Source: Clostridia bacterium (GTDB lineage: Bacteria > Bacillota > Clostridia > Oscillospirales > Acutalibacteraceae). From it: a DNA stretch of 64,000 bases. A program made the position numbers and the translations under genes. The notes under the pieces are model-generated. The model was given only the letters and a program-made list of their open reading frames with translations. It ran no database searches and had not been told where the DNA came from. The stretch is from contig JAFQIG010000048.1 of NCBI GenBank assembly GCA_017397655.1, positions 1-64,000 on the forward strand, written 5' to 3'. Below are positions 44,341-54,646 of this stretch, in pieces (positions within the stretch are counted from its first letter, which is position 1; every line of letters begins with the position of its first letter).

Positions 44341-45471
44341 TTATTTAAGTCTTGCGGTAAAGTCTGTCATCATCTGAGCGATCTTTATATTCTGCGGACA
44401 GACGGCTTCACAGCTCTGACAGCCGATGCAGGCTGACGGCTTCTTATCATCCGTGAATGAGCTGAGCACCATGGGAGCGATAAATCCGCCACCCGAGAAA
44501 ACGTGTTCATTATAAAGCTTTATCAACTGCGGAATATCAAGCTCCATGGGGCAGTGATCGGTACAATAACGGCACGATGTGCAGGCAAGAGTTTTCTTTT
44601 CAAGCATCTTGTCGGAAACGGAAAGAAGAGCGTTCCATTCGTTTTGAGAGAGAGGCTTTTCTTCAGAAAAGATACGGATATTTTCTTTAAGCTGATCCAT
44701 ATCGGACATACCCGACAAAGTAACGAAAACATCGGGAAGTGTCTGTAAAAATCTGAATGCCCATTCAACAGGTGAAGCTTCGGGACGAAGAGCTTTAAGT
44801 GTGTCGGCATAAGCACCGTCAACATTTGCAAGCTTACCGCCACGGACAGGCTCCATTACCCATACGGGAATGTTGCGACTCTTTAACAGCTCCATCTTTC
44901 CCTTGGCATCCTGAAAGCTCCAGTCAAGATAATTCAGCTGTATCTGACAAAATTCCATATGCTCACCGTAAGCATCAAGAAAACGTGTCATTGTTTCGAT
45001 ATTTCCGTGAGCAGAGAAGCCGAGATGACGGATTCTGCCGTTCTTTTTCTGTTCAAGCAGATATGTAAAGTCACCGTTCTTTTCGTCGTTCAGATATTCT
45101 TCAATGTTGCTTTCACAGACATTGTGGAACAGATAAAAATCAAAATAATCAGTCCGGCATCTTTTAAGCTGTTCAGGGAAAATCTCAGCACTTTTGCCCA
45201 TGTTTGAAAGATCGTATCCGGGGAACTTGCTTGCAAGGAAAAAGCTGTCTCTCGGATATTTTTTTAAAATTCTGCCGACAACAGGCTCAGAATTACCTGC
45301 GTGATAGCCCCATGCGGTATCAAAATAATTTACACCGTTTTGCATGGCAACATCAATCATTTCTTCGGTTGCCTTTTCGTCAATGTCAAAGTTGTTTCTG
45401 CCTCCGGGAAGTCTCATACATCCGAGACCGAGCGTGGGAAGCCTCAGATTCTGAAAATTTTTATATATCAT
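44341..45471 (-). CDS. Aldo/keto reductase with C-terminal ferredoxin domain
   Basis: 376 residues. AKR barrel: GLGCMRLPGG, YFDTAWGYHAGNSEP (catalytic Tyr about 57), ASKFPG, and HLGFSAHG. The C-terminal quarter carries two iron-sulfur motifs, CTSCRYCTDHCPMELDIP (about 297) and CIGCQSCEAVCPQNIKI (about 350). This fusion is common in clostridial AKRs. Substrate unknown. GGAG six bases before the ATG. Confidence 0.88.
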   Translation of the reverse strand: MIYKNFQNLRLPTLGLGCMRLPGGRNNFDIDEKATEEMIDVAMQNGVNYFDTAWGYHAGNSEPVVGRILKKYPRDSFFLASKFPGYDLSNMGKSAEIFPEQLKRCRTDYFDFYLFHNVCESNIEEYLNDEKNGDFTYLLEQKKNGRIRHLGFSAHGNIETMTRFLDAYGEHMEFCQIQLNYLDWSFQDAKGKMELLKSRNIPVWVMEPVRGGKLANVDGAYADTLKALRPEASPVEWAFRFLQTLPDVFVTLSGMSDMDQLKENIRIFSEEKPLSQNEWNALLSVSDKMLEKKTLACTSCRYCTDHCPMELDIPQLIKLYNEHVFSGGGFIAPMVLSSFTDDKKPSACIGCQSCEAVCPQNIKIAQMMTDFTARLK

Positions 45472-45482
45472 AAGTAACTCCT

Positions 45483-46376
45483 TCAGTTTGTTTCAAAAAA
45501 CGGGATAATATCGTTAAGTGTTCTGTCGCCTTCATCGTAAAGGAAAATATGACCGGATCCTTCATAAGTGATAAGCTTCATCTGCGGAACGACCTTCTGC
45601 ATCGTTTCAGCCTGATAATACGGCATGGTTTTATCGTTTGTTCCCCAGATAACAAGCACGGGAATGTTGCTGTCTGCAACGCCCTTGTAAGCCTTCAGAG
45701 AATCGTCAAAGTTAAGGATAGTATTGCGCAGACTGTAAAGCGTCGCTTTAAGCATGCCTTTATACTGCATATGGAAAGCAAAACGGTCAGTATAAGAGCT
45801 TCTGACATCTTCACCGCTGTAGATAATTTCTTTTGCACAGCTTGCTGTCAGAATGGAAGCTCCTGCCGTGCGGAACATAATTTCGCCAATGCCCTTGATG
45901 TTTGAAATCTTCATATGAGCAGGCACATCAAATTTCATACCTGCAGGGGCAAGAAGAACTAACTTTTTAACCTTGTCGGGATTTTTTGCCGTAAAAGCTG
46001 CGGTTATGGCACCGCCCATGGAGGTTCCGACAAGAAAGAAGCTTTCGTTACCGAATACGGCATCGGTCAACTCTTCAAGCTGACGGACAAATACCGAGTG
46101 TGAGTAATCGCTGTCAACACGGTCAGAAAGACCTCTGCCCAGAAGATCGTAACGCAGAACGGTAAATCCGTTTTTGGTCAGACCTTCTGCGATTTTGTCA
46201 TAAATAAAAAGCGGAGTCGCATAACCGTGAACAAGAACGGCTTTTTTGTCGCCGTTACCTTCAAGAGCATAATGCGTTGTACCGCAGGGAAGCTTGATGA
46301 ATTTTTCGTTCAGCTTACTTCTTGTTGAGTCGTTAAGCTCAAGTGAGTCAACCTTGTATTTGTTAAGAAGTTTCAT
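45483..46376 (-). CDS. Alpha/beta hydrolase
   Basis: 297 residues. HGYATP (oxyanion region, about 51), nucleophile GTSMGG (about 118), an acid in VIWGTNDKTM and a late His in GSGHIFLYDEGD. No signal peptide. Shares the minus-strand unit with the AKR and glycerate kinase genes. No specific substrate assigned. Confidence 0.85.
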   Translation of the reverse strand: MKLLNKYKVDSLELNDSTRSKLNEKFIKLPCGTTHYALEGNGDKKAVLVHGYATPLFIYDKIAEGLTKNGFTVLRYDLLGRGLSDRVDSDYSHSVFVRQLEELTDAVFGNESFFLVGTSMGGAITAAFTAKNPDKVKKLVLLAPAGMKFDVPAHMKISNIKGIGEIMFRTAGASILTASCAKEIIYSGEDVRSSYTDRFAFHMQYKGMLKATLYSLRNTILNFDDSLKAYKGVADSNIPVLVIWGTNDKTMPYYQAETMQKVVPQMKLITYEGSGHIFLYDEGDRTLNDIIPFFETN

Positions 46377-46409
46377 TCGGTAACGTTCCTTCCTTCAGTT
46401 TTTACGCTG

Positions 46410-47525
46410 TCACCGATCCTTGAATGACAAAGCGGCTTTAACGGATATATTATAAAGATCCTCTTTACAGGTTTTAAGGATTTCAGAAAAATCTTTTTTG
46501 CCGTCCGTTGCACAAAAACATTTTTCAACACCGAGAGATTTTATTGCTTCGGCACCGTTACCGTGAGATCCGCAGATGGTGATAACGGTTTTGTTAAGTC
46601 TGCCTGCACGTGTGGCAATGCCTGAAATTACTTTTCCGTTTACGCTCTGAGCGTCAAGTCTGCCCTCGCCCGTGATGACAAGATCGGCATTTTTTAACTT
46701 TTCATCAAAGCGTGCAATGTCAAGGATCATATCAATTCCTCTTCGAAGCTTTGCGTTAAGAAAGGCAACCACTCCTGCACCGAGACCGCCTGCAGCACCT
46801 GCACCGTTCAGGTCTTTTACATTTATGCAAAGATCCCGTTCTATTATGTCTGCAACGTGACGAAGTCCCTTGTCAAGCAGCTCGACTTCGTTTTCATCTG
46901 CACCCTTCTGAGGCGAAAAAACATAAGCAGCTCCGTTTTTGCCGAAAAGGGGGTTGTCAACATCGCAGGCAGCAGTAACGGTAACGGATAACGGCTTTTT
47001 CGGAGGAATGATTTTATCAACAAGCGATAAGGTTTCACCGACAGGAACAAACGCTTCTCCGTTTTTGTCAAGAAAAGTCCAGCCGAGTGCCGATGCAACC
47101 GACAGACCGCATTCGTTTGTGGCACTGCCGCCAAGACCTAAAAGTATATTTTCGGCACCGTTTTTAACGGCATCCTTTATCAGCTCACCGACACCGTAGG
47201 CGGTCGCTTTCAAAGGGTTTTTGTTTTCACCTGCCAAGGGAAGCCCTGCACAAGCTGCCGTTTCAATGACAGCAGTACCGTCGTTCAATACAAGATAGGA
47301 AGCGGTCATTTTTTCGCCGAAAACACCGCTGACAGTGGCTGTACGGGTTTCACCGCCGACAATATTATTAAGACAGGCACAAAGCCCCTCGCCACCGTCG
47401 GCAACGGGAAGCTTTTCGATATTTGCATCGGGATACACGTCGCAGAAGGCTTTTTCAATGATATTACAGACTTCGTATGCGCTGAGCGTACCCTTAAAGC
47501 TGTCAGGAGCAATTAAAATGTTCAT
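46410..47525 (-). CDS. Glycerate kinase
   Basis: 371 residues of the GarK/GlxK family: MNILIAPDSFKGTLSAYEV, PVADGGEGLCAC (about 41), GLGGSATNE (about 131) and VITGEGRLDAQSVNGK (about 279). It phosphorylates D-glycerate to 2- or 3-phosphoglycerate. Starts three bases after the upstream stop with GGAGG in between. Confidence 0.92.
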   Translation of the reverse strand: MNILIAPDSFKGTLSAYEVCNIIEKAFCDVYPDANIEKLPVADGGEGLCACLNNIVGGETRTATVSGVFGEKMTASYLVLNDGTAVIETAACAGLPLAGENKNPLKATAYGVGELIKDAVKNGAENILLGLGGSATNECGLSVASALGWTFLDKNGEAFVPVGETLSLVDKIIPPKKPLSVTVTAACDVDNPLFGKNGAAYVFSPQKGADENEVELLDKGLRHVADIIERDLCINVKDLNGAGAAGGLGAGVVAFLNAKLRRGIDMILDIARFDEKLKNADLVITGEGRLDAQSVNGKVISGIATRAGRLNKTVITICGSHGNGAEAIKSLGVEKCFCATDGKKDFSEILKTCKEDLYNISVKAALSFKDR

Positions 47526-47528
47526 ATA

Positions 47529-48839
47529 TTACAGCCTCCAATGACGGATGCCTTTTTCTGCCGTTTCTTTTGTTTTAAAAATACTCTTTACGTCAATCAG
47601 AACTCTTTCGCCATCGCTGAACATTTCGGACAGACTGTCAACAGAAAGCTGTCTGTACTCTTCGTGAGCAACGGCAACTATAACGCAGTCAACATCCCTG
47701 ATATCGGAAATAGGTGTCAGAGAGATTGAATACATATCAAAAACTTCATTTTCGTCTGCATACGGATCGGTAACTATGGGAGTTACACCGTAAGCAGAAA
47801 GACTCTTTATGATATCGGTTACTTTGGAATTGCGTATATCTGCACAATTCTCTTTAAAGGTAAGACCGAGAACGGCAACCTTTGCGCCTTTTATCTGCTT
47901 GCCTGCAAGATTCATTTCACGGATGGCACATTGAGCCACAAAGTCACCCATACTGTCATTGACTTCACGTCCCGACAGGATTATTCTGCTGTGATAGCCA
48001 AGCTTTTCCGCTTTATAAATAAAGTAATACGGATCAACACCGATGCAATGACCGCCTACAAGTCCCGGAGTAAAGCCGAGAGCGTTCCATTTGGTATTCA
48101 TACCCTCAACAACCTCGGCGGTATCAATACCCATTCTGTCAAAGACCATTGCAAGCTCGTTCATAAATGCAATGTTGATATCTCTCTGACTGTTTTCGGC
48201 AACCTTGATAGCCTCTGCCGTTTTTATATCGGAAACAGGATGCGTACCTGCCTTTATGACAAGTCCGTATACCTCTTTTACATCACGCAGGGATTCCTCG
48301 TCCATCGCAGAGACAATTTTTTTGATATTTGTCAGCGTGTGAACCTTGTCTGAAGGATTGATTCTTTCGGGAGAGTAACCTACTTTAAAATCAACACCGC
48401 AACGAAGCCCCGATACTTTTTCAAGCACGGGAACACATATATCCTGAGTAACACCCGGATAAACCGTAGATTCGTATACGACAAGAGCACCTTTTGTAAG
48501 ATTACGACCGACAGTCTCGCTTGCGCTGAGAACAGGGGTCAGATCGGGTGTTTTGTCCTGATTTATGGGAGTGGGAACGGCAACGATGATGAACTTTGAT
48601 TCACGCAGTCGTGTTTCATCGCTTGTAAAGTCAACCGTAGTTCTGGAAACGGCTATATTACCGACCTCGCCCGTGGGATCTTTTCCCGAAACATACATAT
48701 TGATTTTTTTATCGTTAAGATCAAATCCGATTACATCGACTTTTTTTGCAAATTCCAATGCAAGAGGCATCCCGACATAGCCGAGACCGACAACTGCAAG
48801 TTTTTCTGTTTTATTGAGAAGCGCTTCCCGATGATTCAT
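47529..48839 (-). CDS. Nucleotide-sugar dehydrogenase (UDP-HexNAc type)
   Basis: 436 residues. NAD-binding VVGLGYVGMPLALEFAK (about 16-32), YESTVYPG (about 122), and the catalytic-Cys motif GLVGGHCIGVDPYYF (about 258-272). The GGHCIG form is typical of the WecC/TviB/VipA group making UDP-ManNAc-uronate or UDP-GalNAc-uronate. First gene after a good promoter. Its glycan partners are not in view. Confidence 0.9.
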   Translation of the reverse strand: MNHREALLNKTEKLAVVGLGYVGMPLALEFAKKVDVIGFDLNDKKINMYVSGKDPTGEVGNIAVSRTTVDFTSDETRLRESKFIIVAVPTPINQDKTPDLTPVLSASETVGRNLTKGALVVYESTVYPGVTQDICVPVLEKVSGLRCGVDFKVGYSPERINPSDKVHTLTNIKKIVSAMDEESLRDVKEVYGLVIKAGTHPVSDIKTAEAIKVAENSQRDINIAFMNELAMVFDRMGIDTAEVVEGMNTKWNALGFTPGLVGGHCIGVDPYYFIYKAEKLGYHSRIILSGREVNDSMGDFVAQCAIREMNLAGKQIKGAKVAVLGLTFKENCADIRNSKVTDIIKSLSAYGVTPIVTDPYADENEVFDMYSISLTPISDIRDVDCVIVAVAHEEYRQLSVDSLSEMFSDGERVLIDVKSIFKTKETAEKGIRHWRL

Positions 48840-48870
48840 TAAAGCACATTCCTTTCGAGTGATTAAGAAA

Positions 48871-48899
48871 ATTGTATCACAAATATCTTACCGGGTCAA
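48871..48899 (-). promoter_or_regulatory. Promoter of the dehydrogenase-kinase-hydrolase-AKR operon
   Basis: On the minus strand TTGACC (48894-48899), 17 bases, TACAAT (48871-48876). Confidence 0.75.
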
Positions 48900-48904
48900 A
48901 TCGG

Positions 48905-50032
48905 TTATTTCAGAACAGGACGGACTTTGCCGTCAGAGAGCCAGTATTTTTTGTAATAGCCGTTATTTGCAAAAGTATCCGAGATTTCCAGCATCTTTTT
49001 ATACAGATTGCGTTTCATATCATTTCTGACGACATCAATGCTTTTTTCGGCAGAAAGATCGTTTTCAAAAGACGGATCACCGATGTTGTCAAAGAGCTGT
49101 TCCTTGCCGTGTTTTTTATCAATGATATATGTGAAGTCTCTGTTTCGCAGACCGCGCCATTCCTTACCGCGCTCGGTACCGACAAGCAAAACGCTGTGTC
49201 CGTCATCAACGGATGAAAATATGCTTCGGCTTTTGCCGTCGATGCCGACAGGTGAGGGGACGTTTGTCAGAGACAGGATTGACGGCATTATGTCGGTAGT
49301 GCCGACAAGAGTGGAAGTTTCACCGACAGGAATTGAATCACCGGCAATAAAAAACGGTACGTTGACAATATCGTTTGAAAAGGGTTTTTCGCCGTTCAAA
49401 GCCGTGCCGAGTGATGATGTCACGACGGTTATGGTGTTCTTCTTTATTGTCAACAGGTCGACGATGTCCGCATCAACTGCTTTTACGGCAGACAGATAAT
49501 CGCTTGATTTTTTGAACGGTATGAATATCGTCAAAAAAACAGCATACGGCGATCCGCTTTTTGTAAACCGCGCGACAGCTTCGTTCATCATTTTTATCTG
49601 TGCCGTGATATCACTTTCGCTGACAGGCTGTTTGTCGGGAGTATCGGCACAGTAAAAAGTTTTGTTTTTGTGTCTTTCAAAGCTTACAAAAACATCGTCA
49701 AAGCCCATACGGTAACGGCCTTTCGGAACAAACAGCTTTGATCCGTAAAGAGGCCATTTGCCGATGAAAGCAGTCGAATAGCCGTTATCGGTGAGCGATT
49801 TGATAAATGTGTCGTGATCGGGATAAACACGCAGACCGTTTTTGAATGTGCCCGTCTGTGTAAAATGCTTGCCCGTAATCAGCGATGCAAAATATGATTC
49901 CTCCAACGGATGACAGGATATGACATTAGTCAACGTTGTACCGCTTTTGCAAAAATTATACAGATTTTCTGTTTGTTCGGTGATGCAGTCCTTGCGCAGA
50001 CCGTCGATACAAATGAATATAAGGTTTTTCAT
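48905..50032 (-). CDS. Sulfatase-like (alkaline-phosphatase-fold) protein with altered active site
   Basis: 375 residues from the ATG at 50032 (AGAGG site). The N-terminal IFICIDGLRKD is the first metal motif of sulfatases, and GYSTAFIGKW is conserved. The formylglycine motif C-x-P-S-R is altered: the aligned segment is SCHPLEESYFASLITG, with Glu where Arg is expected, and the usual SDHG metal motif reads TSSLG. No signal peptide. Either a non-hydrolysing paralogue or a different phosphoryl-transfer enzyme of the same fold. Divergent from htpG. Confidence 0.7.
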   Translation of the reverse strand: MKNLIFICIDGLRKDCITEQTENLYNFCKSGTTLTNVISCHPLEESYFASLITGKHFTQTGTFKNGLRVYPDHDTFIKSLTDNGYSTAFIGKWPLYGSKLFVPKGRYRMGFDDVFVSFERHKNKTFYCADTPDKQPVSESDITAQIKMMNEAVARFTKSGSPYAVFLTIFIPFKKSSDYLSAVKAVDADIVDLLTIKKNTITVVTSSLGTALNGEKPFSNDIVNVPFFIAGDSIPVGETSTLVGTTDIMPSILSLTNVPSPVGIDGKSRSIFSSVDDGHSVLLVGTERGKEWRGLRNRDFTYIIDKKHGKEQLFDNIGDPSFENDLSAEKSIDVVRNDMKRNLYKKMLEISDTFANNGYYKKYWLSDGKVRPVLK

Positions 50033-50141
50033 TAACAATACCTCTGCATATATACTACCACATTAAAAGTTATACCATATTCAAGTTGTTGTCAAGTTTT
50101 TTGAAAAATTATTACCAAATTATTAAATTTTACGGGAAGAC

Positions 50142-50170
50142 TTGCATTTTCTGTAATTTAGAGTTAAACT
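50142..50170 (+). promoter_or_regulatory. Sigma-A promoter of htpG
   Basis: TTGCAT (50142-50147), 17 bases, TAAACT (50165-50170), directly followed by the CIRCE element. Confidence 0.75.
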
Positions 50171-50173
50171 ATA

Positions 50174-50200
50174 TTAGCACTCGTGTAGTGTGAGTGCTAA
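50174..50200 (+). promoter_or_regulatory. CIRCE operator (HrcA binding site)
   Basis: TTAGCACTC, nine bases, GAGTGCTAA: a perfect match to the CIRCE inverted repeat. It lies at or just after the expected transcript start of htpG. HrcA normally represses groESL and dnaK at this site. hrcA is not in the window. Confidence 0.95.
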
Positions 50201-50225
50201 TATTATTTTATCAAGGTGATTTTTT

Positions 50226-52106
50226 ATGCGACCCAAACAGTTTAAGGCTGAATCAAAAAAGCTTCTCGACATGATGATCAATTCGATCTATACGCACAAG
50301 GAGATTTTTCTCCGCGAGCTTATCTCCAATGCAAGTGATGCTATGGACAAGCTGTACTACCGTTCGCTTTCCGACGGAATCAGCGGTTTGTCACGAAACG
50401 ATCTTAAGATAAAAATTGATATTGATAAGGATGCAAGGATTCTTAAAATTACAGATAACGGTTGCGGAATGACACAGCAGGAGCTGGAGCAGAATCTCGG
50501 TACGATTGCAAAAAGCGGTTCTCTTGAGTTCAAAAAAGAGAACGAAAAGCAAGAGGATGTTGACATCATCGGACAGTTCGGTGTCGGATTTTATTCTGCA
50601 TTTATGGTAAGTGACTGTGTAACCGTGGAGAGCCGTGCATACCTTTCGGATGAAGCATGGCGTTGGAGTTCCAAGGGGGCAGAGGGTTATACCGTTGAGC
50701 CCTGCGAAAAGGAATCGCACGGAACGGTAATTACGCTTCACATCAAGGATGATACGGCAGATGAGGATTACAGCGTATATTTAGAGACATACACAATTTC
50801 TTCGATAGTCAAGAAGTATTCGGATTACATCCGTTATCCCATCGAGATGGATGTTCAGACAAAGAAGCTTAAAGAGGGCAGCGAGGACGAATATGAGGAT
50901 GTAACTGAAACGAGAGTTCTCAACAGTATGGTTCCGATCTGGAAAAAGAATAAGAGCGAGATCACTCCCGAAGAGTACAAATCCTTCTATATGGATAAGT
51001 TCTTTGACTATGAAGATCCTGCAAAGGTTATCCACAGCAAGGTTGAAGGAAATGTCACATACAGCGCGCTTTTATATATTCCGTCACACACACCGTTTGA
51101 TTATTACTCTAAGGAGTACGAAAAAGGACTTCAGCTGTACAGCAGCGGTGTAATGATTATGGAAAAGTGTTCGGATCTTCTGCCTGATTATTACAGCTTT
51201 GTCAAGGGGCTTGTAGACAGCGAAGATCTTTCGCTTAACATTTCACGTGAGATGCTGCAGCACGATATGCAGCTTAAGGTTATTGCAAAGAGCCTTGAAA
51301 AGAAGATAAAGTCCGAGCTTTTGAAGCTGTTAAAGGATGACCGTGAGACATACGAAAAGTTCTATTCGGCATTCGGAACACAGCTCAAGTACGGCGTTTA
51401 CGAAGGCTACGGAGCAAACAAGGATGCACTTAAGGATCTGCTTATGTTTGTCTCTTCAAACGAGAAGAAACAGACAACGCTTGCGGAATACGTATCCCGA
51501 ATGAAAGAGGATCAGAGCGATATTTACTACGCTTGCGGTGAATCGGTTGACAAGATTGATATGCTTCCGCAGACAGAGCTTTTGAAGGATAAGGGATATG
51601 AAATCCTTTATATGACCGAGAATGTCGATGAATTTGCCATAAAGATGCTTATGGATTTTGACGGCAAAAAGTTTAAGAATATCTGTACCGACTCGCTGGA
51701 CATTTCCACACAGGAGGAAAAAGATAAGCTTCGTGAAAAGAACGAGAATGCAAAGGATGTTCTTGATACTATGAAAGAAGCTCTTGACGGAGCAGTCAAC
51801 GCCGTACGCTTTACCGATAAGCTGAAGAATCATCCCGTCTGTCTTACAAGCGAGGGCGAGCTTTCCGTAGAAATGGAAAAGGTGCTCAATTCTTTACCGA
51901 ACAGCAATGCTGTTAAAGCATCTCTTGTTCTGGAGATCAATGAGAATCATGCAATCTGTGAAAAGCTCTTACAGCTTTACGGAACAGACAAGGAAAAGCT
52001 TAAAGATTATGCAAAGATTCTTTATGCACAGGCAAGACTTGTTGAAGGACTGCCGATTGAAAATCCGACAGAGCTCAGCTCGCTTATCTGTGAATTAATG
52101 GTATAA
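50226..52106 (+). CDS. htpG: Hsp90 chaperone HtpG
   Basis: 626 residues. GHKL ATPase motifs: [12 protein letters not shown] (about 39), [10 protein letters not shown] (about 76-85), [13 protein letters not shown] (about 116-128) and GTVITLHI. Middle and C-terminal Hsp90 domains follow; family-typical length. AAGGTG ribosome site. Controlled by CIRCE, so probably heat-induced through HrcA. Confidence 0.96.
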   Translation: MRPKQFKAESKKLLDMMINSIYTHKEIFLRELISNASDAMDKLYYRSLSDGISGLSRNDLKIKIDIDKDARILKITDNGCGMTQQELEQNLGTIAKSGSLEFKKENEKQEDVDIIGQFGVGFYSAFMVSDCVTVESRAYLSDEAWRWSSKGAEGYTVEPCEKESHGTVITLHIKDDTADEDYSVYLETYTISSIVKKYSDYIRYPIEMDVQTKKLKEGSEDEYEDVTETRVLNSMVPIWKKNKSEITPEEYKSFYMDKFFDYEDPAKVIHSKVEGNVTYSALLYIPSHTPFDYYSKEYEKGLQLYSSGVMIMEKCSDLLPDYYSFVKGLVDSEDLSLNISREMLQHDMQLKVIAKSLEKKIKSELLKLLKDDRETYEKFYSAFGTQLKYGVYEGYGANKDALKDLLMFVSSNEKKQTTLAEYVSRMKEDQSDIYYACGESVDKIDMLPQTELLKDKGYEILYMTENVDEFAIKMLMDFDGKKFKNICTDSLDISTQEEKDKLREKNENAKDVLDTMKEALDGAVNAVRFTDKLKNHPVCLTSEGELSVEMEKVLNSLPNSNAVKASLVLEINENHAICEKLLQLYGTDKEKLKDYAKILYAQARLVEGLPIENPTELSSLICELMV

Positions 52107-52122
52107 CAGCTAAAATAAAAAT

Positions 52123-52168
52123 CGTGGTTCTTGCAGCCAAATTTTCTGCAAGAACCACGGTTTTTTGT
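52123..52168. terminator. Strong terminator after htpG
   Basis: CGTGGTTCTTGCAG / CTGCAAGAACCACG followed by GTTTTTTG on the plus strand, with an A-rich 5' side allowing use on the minus strand too. Confidence 0.9.
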
Positions 52169-52213
52169 TTTATACCACGACAGACACTTGTTCGTGCCCC
52201 TTTAGCTGAGGAA

Positions 52214-53497
52214 TTAATGCTTTTTATTCAGCAAGGTATCGGCAACACGGGCACTTGTCTTGCCTTCGGGTTCGATTTCGCCTGCTTTGTGTAAAGCAAT
52301 CTTTGTAAGGAAAGGACCTACAAGCTCGTAAATGAGGACAGAGAAGAGAATTATGTTTGTAACGATAAGACCTTCAGAACCGAGTGTTTCAGCCTTGATT
52401 GCCATACCGAGAGCAACACCTGCCTGCGGGAAAAGCGTAACACCGAGATATTTGACAATGTTTTTGTCGCATTTAACTGCTTTTGAGCTGAATCTTGCAC
52501 CGAAATATTTACCGATACAGCGGGTGACAATGTATACAAGTCCGATCATAACAACGGCAATATCCTTGAAGGTGGCGAGCTCAAGTTCTGCACCGCTGAT
52601 GACAAAGAAGAGAATGAAAAGCGGAGCAGTCCAGCGGTCAATTCTGTCCATAAGCTCTTCCGAGAAGTCGCACATATTGCAAAATACGGTACCGAGCATC
52701 ATACAGACAAGAAGAGATGAGAACGAAATGTGTACGTTGCCGATGTCAAACTGCATCATCGAAAGTGCAACAGTAATAAAGACGAATGTAACCGACATCG
52801 ATAAACGCTTTGAGCGTGAGTGGAAGAACTTTTCAAAGAAGGTGAAGAGACATCCCATAATAAAGCCGAGAAGGAGTGACAGCACGACTTCAAGGATCGG
52901 TTCAAGAATAACCGAAATGAGATCAACCTGACCGGAGATGAGTGCCTTTGCAATGCCGAAAGATACGGCAAAGAGAACAAGGCCTACGGCGTCATCAAGA
53001 GCGACTATGGGAAGAAGAATGTCTGTCAGAGGTCCCTTTGCTTTGTACTGTTTGACAACCATAAGCGTGGCGGCGGGAGCAGTAGCGGAAGCAACGGCAC
53101 CAAGGACGATTGCCGAAGGCAACGGGAGCTTATCGGGAATAAGAAAATGAAGTCCGATAAGTGCGGCATCAACAACAAGAGTAGTAAATACAGCCTGAAC
53201 AACACCGACAACGGTTGCCTGCTTGCCTGTATTTTTCAGCTGAGCAAGACGGAATTCATTACCGATCAGAAAAGCGATGAAGCCGAGTGCAACATCGGAC
53301 AAAAGACCGTATGTTTTGATGTCGCTCATACTGGTAAAGCCGAGACCGTGAATGCCGAAAGAACCGAGCAGATACGGTCCGACAATGATACCTGCAACGA
53401 GATAAGCTGTAACTGCAGGAAGCTGTACAAGCTTTGCGAGACGGGAAAGCATAAGTCCTGCGAAAAGAGCGACAGAGAGACTGAGAAGGGTTTCCAT
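52214..53497 (-). CDS. Cation:proton antiporter (CPA2/Kef-like membrane domain)
   Basis: 427 residues, about 12 membrane helices. Typical segments: LPAVTAYLVAGIIVGPYLLG (about 28-47), IALDDAVGLVLFA-type LDDAVG motif (about 167) with the paired acidic residue of the ion site. No RCK/TrkA-N domain follows, so it is the transport core only. Exchanges Na+ or K+ for H+. 18 bases after the metallophosphoesterase. Confidence 0.88.
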   Translation of the reverse strand: METLLSLSVALFAGLMLSRLAKLVQLPAVTAYLVAGIIVGPYLLGSFGIHGLGFTSMSDIKTYGLLSDVALGFIAFLIGNEFRLAQLKNTGKQATVVGVVQAVFTTLVVDAALIGLHFLIPDKLPLPSAIVLGAVASATAPAATLMVVKQYKAKGPLTDILLPIVALDDAVGLVLFAVSFGIAKALISGQVDLISVILEPILEVVLSLLLGFIMGCLFTFFEKFFHSRSKRLSMSVTFVFITVALSMMQFDIGNVHISFSSLLVCMMLGTVFCNMCDFSEELMDRIDRWTAPLFILFFVISGAELELATFKDIAVVMIGLVYIVTRCIGKYFGARFSSKAVKCDKNIVKYLGVTLFPQAGVALGMAIKAETLGSEGLIVTNIILFSVLIYELVGPFLTKIALHKAGEIEPEGKTSARVADTLLNKKH

Positions 53498-53515
53498 AAT
53501 TTTGATTACACTTCC

Positions 53516-54628
53516 TTAAAGAGTTATGGTTTTATCCAAAAGCGTGTTGCCGCTGATGTCAATGGTCAGCATACGGATAGTACCGTCCTTTAATGTGAGC
53601 ATTGATGCTGCCCACACGGCAGAGGTATTCTTGCCGCAGTCAATGAAAACGGGAAGATCGCCGTCGACAAATTCTGATTTATGGTGATGACCGCCTACCA
53701 AAAGATCCATATCGAGAGAGAGAAGCGGTGCCGTCCAGTCCTTGCCGAAGTGATCGGAAAGACGCGGCATATGGGAGAAAGTGATTCTGTACATAGCGTC
53801 GGAGAATTCGTCTGCATCCAGAGAGCAAAGCCAGTTGTATTCTTTTTCTCTGTACGAATTGAAATCGACAAGTCCGTCATAGCCGGGATCAGAATCCTTT
53901 TTGTCTTCGCCTGAGTCGATAACAACGGCACTTAACGGGCCGAAATCAAATGTGTAGTAATATTCGCCTGTTTCAAAAGAAAAATAGCGCAATGCCTGCG
54001 AAGCAAATTCGCCTCTTGTTTCGTGATTACCGCGCGTGTACACAACGGGGATTTCGGATTTACTGAGATCAGCGGCATCCTTTAACACTGTGCAGAAATC
54101 ATTTTTTGTTTCCATCGTGCTGACGATATCACCGAGAAGAATCAGGATATCAGGCGAATCGGTAAAATATGAGAGTGATTGGTACATCTGCGCTTCCATG
54201 CCGTGAATATCAGAGATGGAAAGCAGCTTTATATCATCCTCTTCAGGGATCCCTTTGAAATTGTATGTATCGCTTTCGACGGTTTTTCCTTTAATGGCAG
54301 AGTAGCCGTATTTGAATGCGACATACTGAGAACCGACCTTATAGCTGTTGCCGTTAAGCTCTGATTTCGGAACTGTGACGGTGTGGATTGTATCATCGGT
54401 TTTGATAAGTCCCGATGATGCGTCATAAATGCGCTTGACTTCGCCGTCAACGGTATATTCTATATAGCCGCTGCCTTTCGCGGAAGTTGCCCATATAACC
54501 GAATAGTATTCGTTACCGCAATCAAAAACAGCAGGATTTACGGTAATCTGAAAATTAAATGTCGGAAAAAATGAACAGATTACTGACCATATAGCAGCAA
54601 AAAGCGCTGACAAAACTTTGAAAAACAT
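53516..54628 (-). CDS. Secreted metallophosphoesterase
   Basis: 370 residues with an N-terminal hydrophobic signal or anchor (VLSALFAAIWSVICSFF). A beta-sandwich domain precedes the calcineurin-type core: LLSISDIHGME (about 136), LLGDIVS (about 163), TRGNHETRG (about 193) and a late GGHHHKSEF (about 315). All metal ligands appear present. Organisation resembles purple-acid-phosphatase-like surface enzymes. GGGAGG ribosome site. Cotranscribed with the GH43-like gene (18-base gap). Confidence 0.85.
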   Translation of the reverse strand: MFFKVLSALFAAIWSVICSFFPTFNFQITVNPAVFDCGNEYYSVIWATSAKGSGYIEYTVDGEVKRIYDASSGLIKTDDTIHTVTVPKSELNGNSYKVGSQYVAFKYGYSAIKGKTVESDTYNFKGIPEEDDIKLLSISDIHGMEAQMYQSLSYFTDSPDILILLGDIVSTMETKNDFCTVLKDAADLSKSEIPVVYTRGNHETRGEFASQALRYFSFETGEYYYTFDFGPLSAVVIDSGEDKKDSDPGYDGLVDFNSYREKEYNWLCSLDADEFSDAMYRITFSHMPRLSDHFGKDWTAPLLSLDMDLLVGGHHHKSEFVDGDLPVFIDCGKNTSAVWAASMLTLKDGTIRMLTIDISGNTLLDKTITL

Positions 54629-54646
54629 ATATTTTCCTCCCGATAT

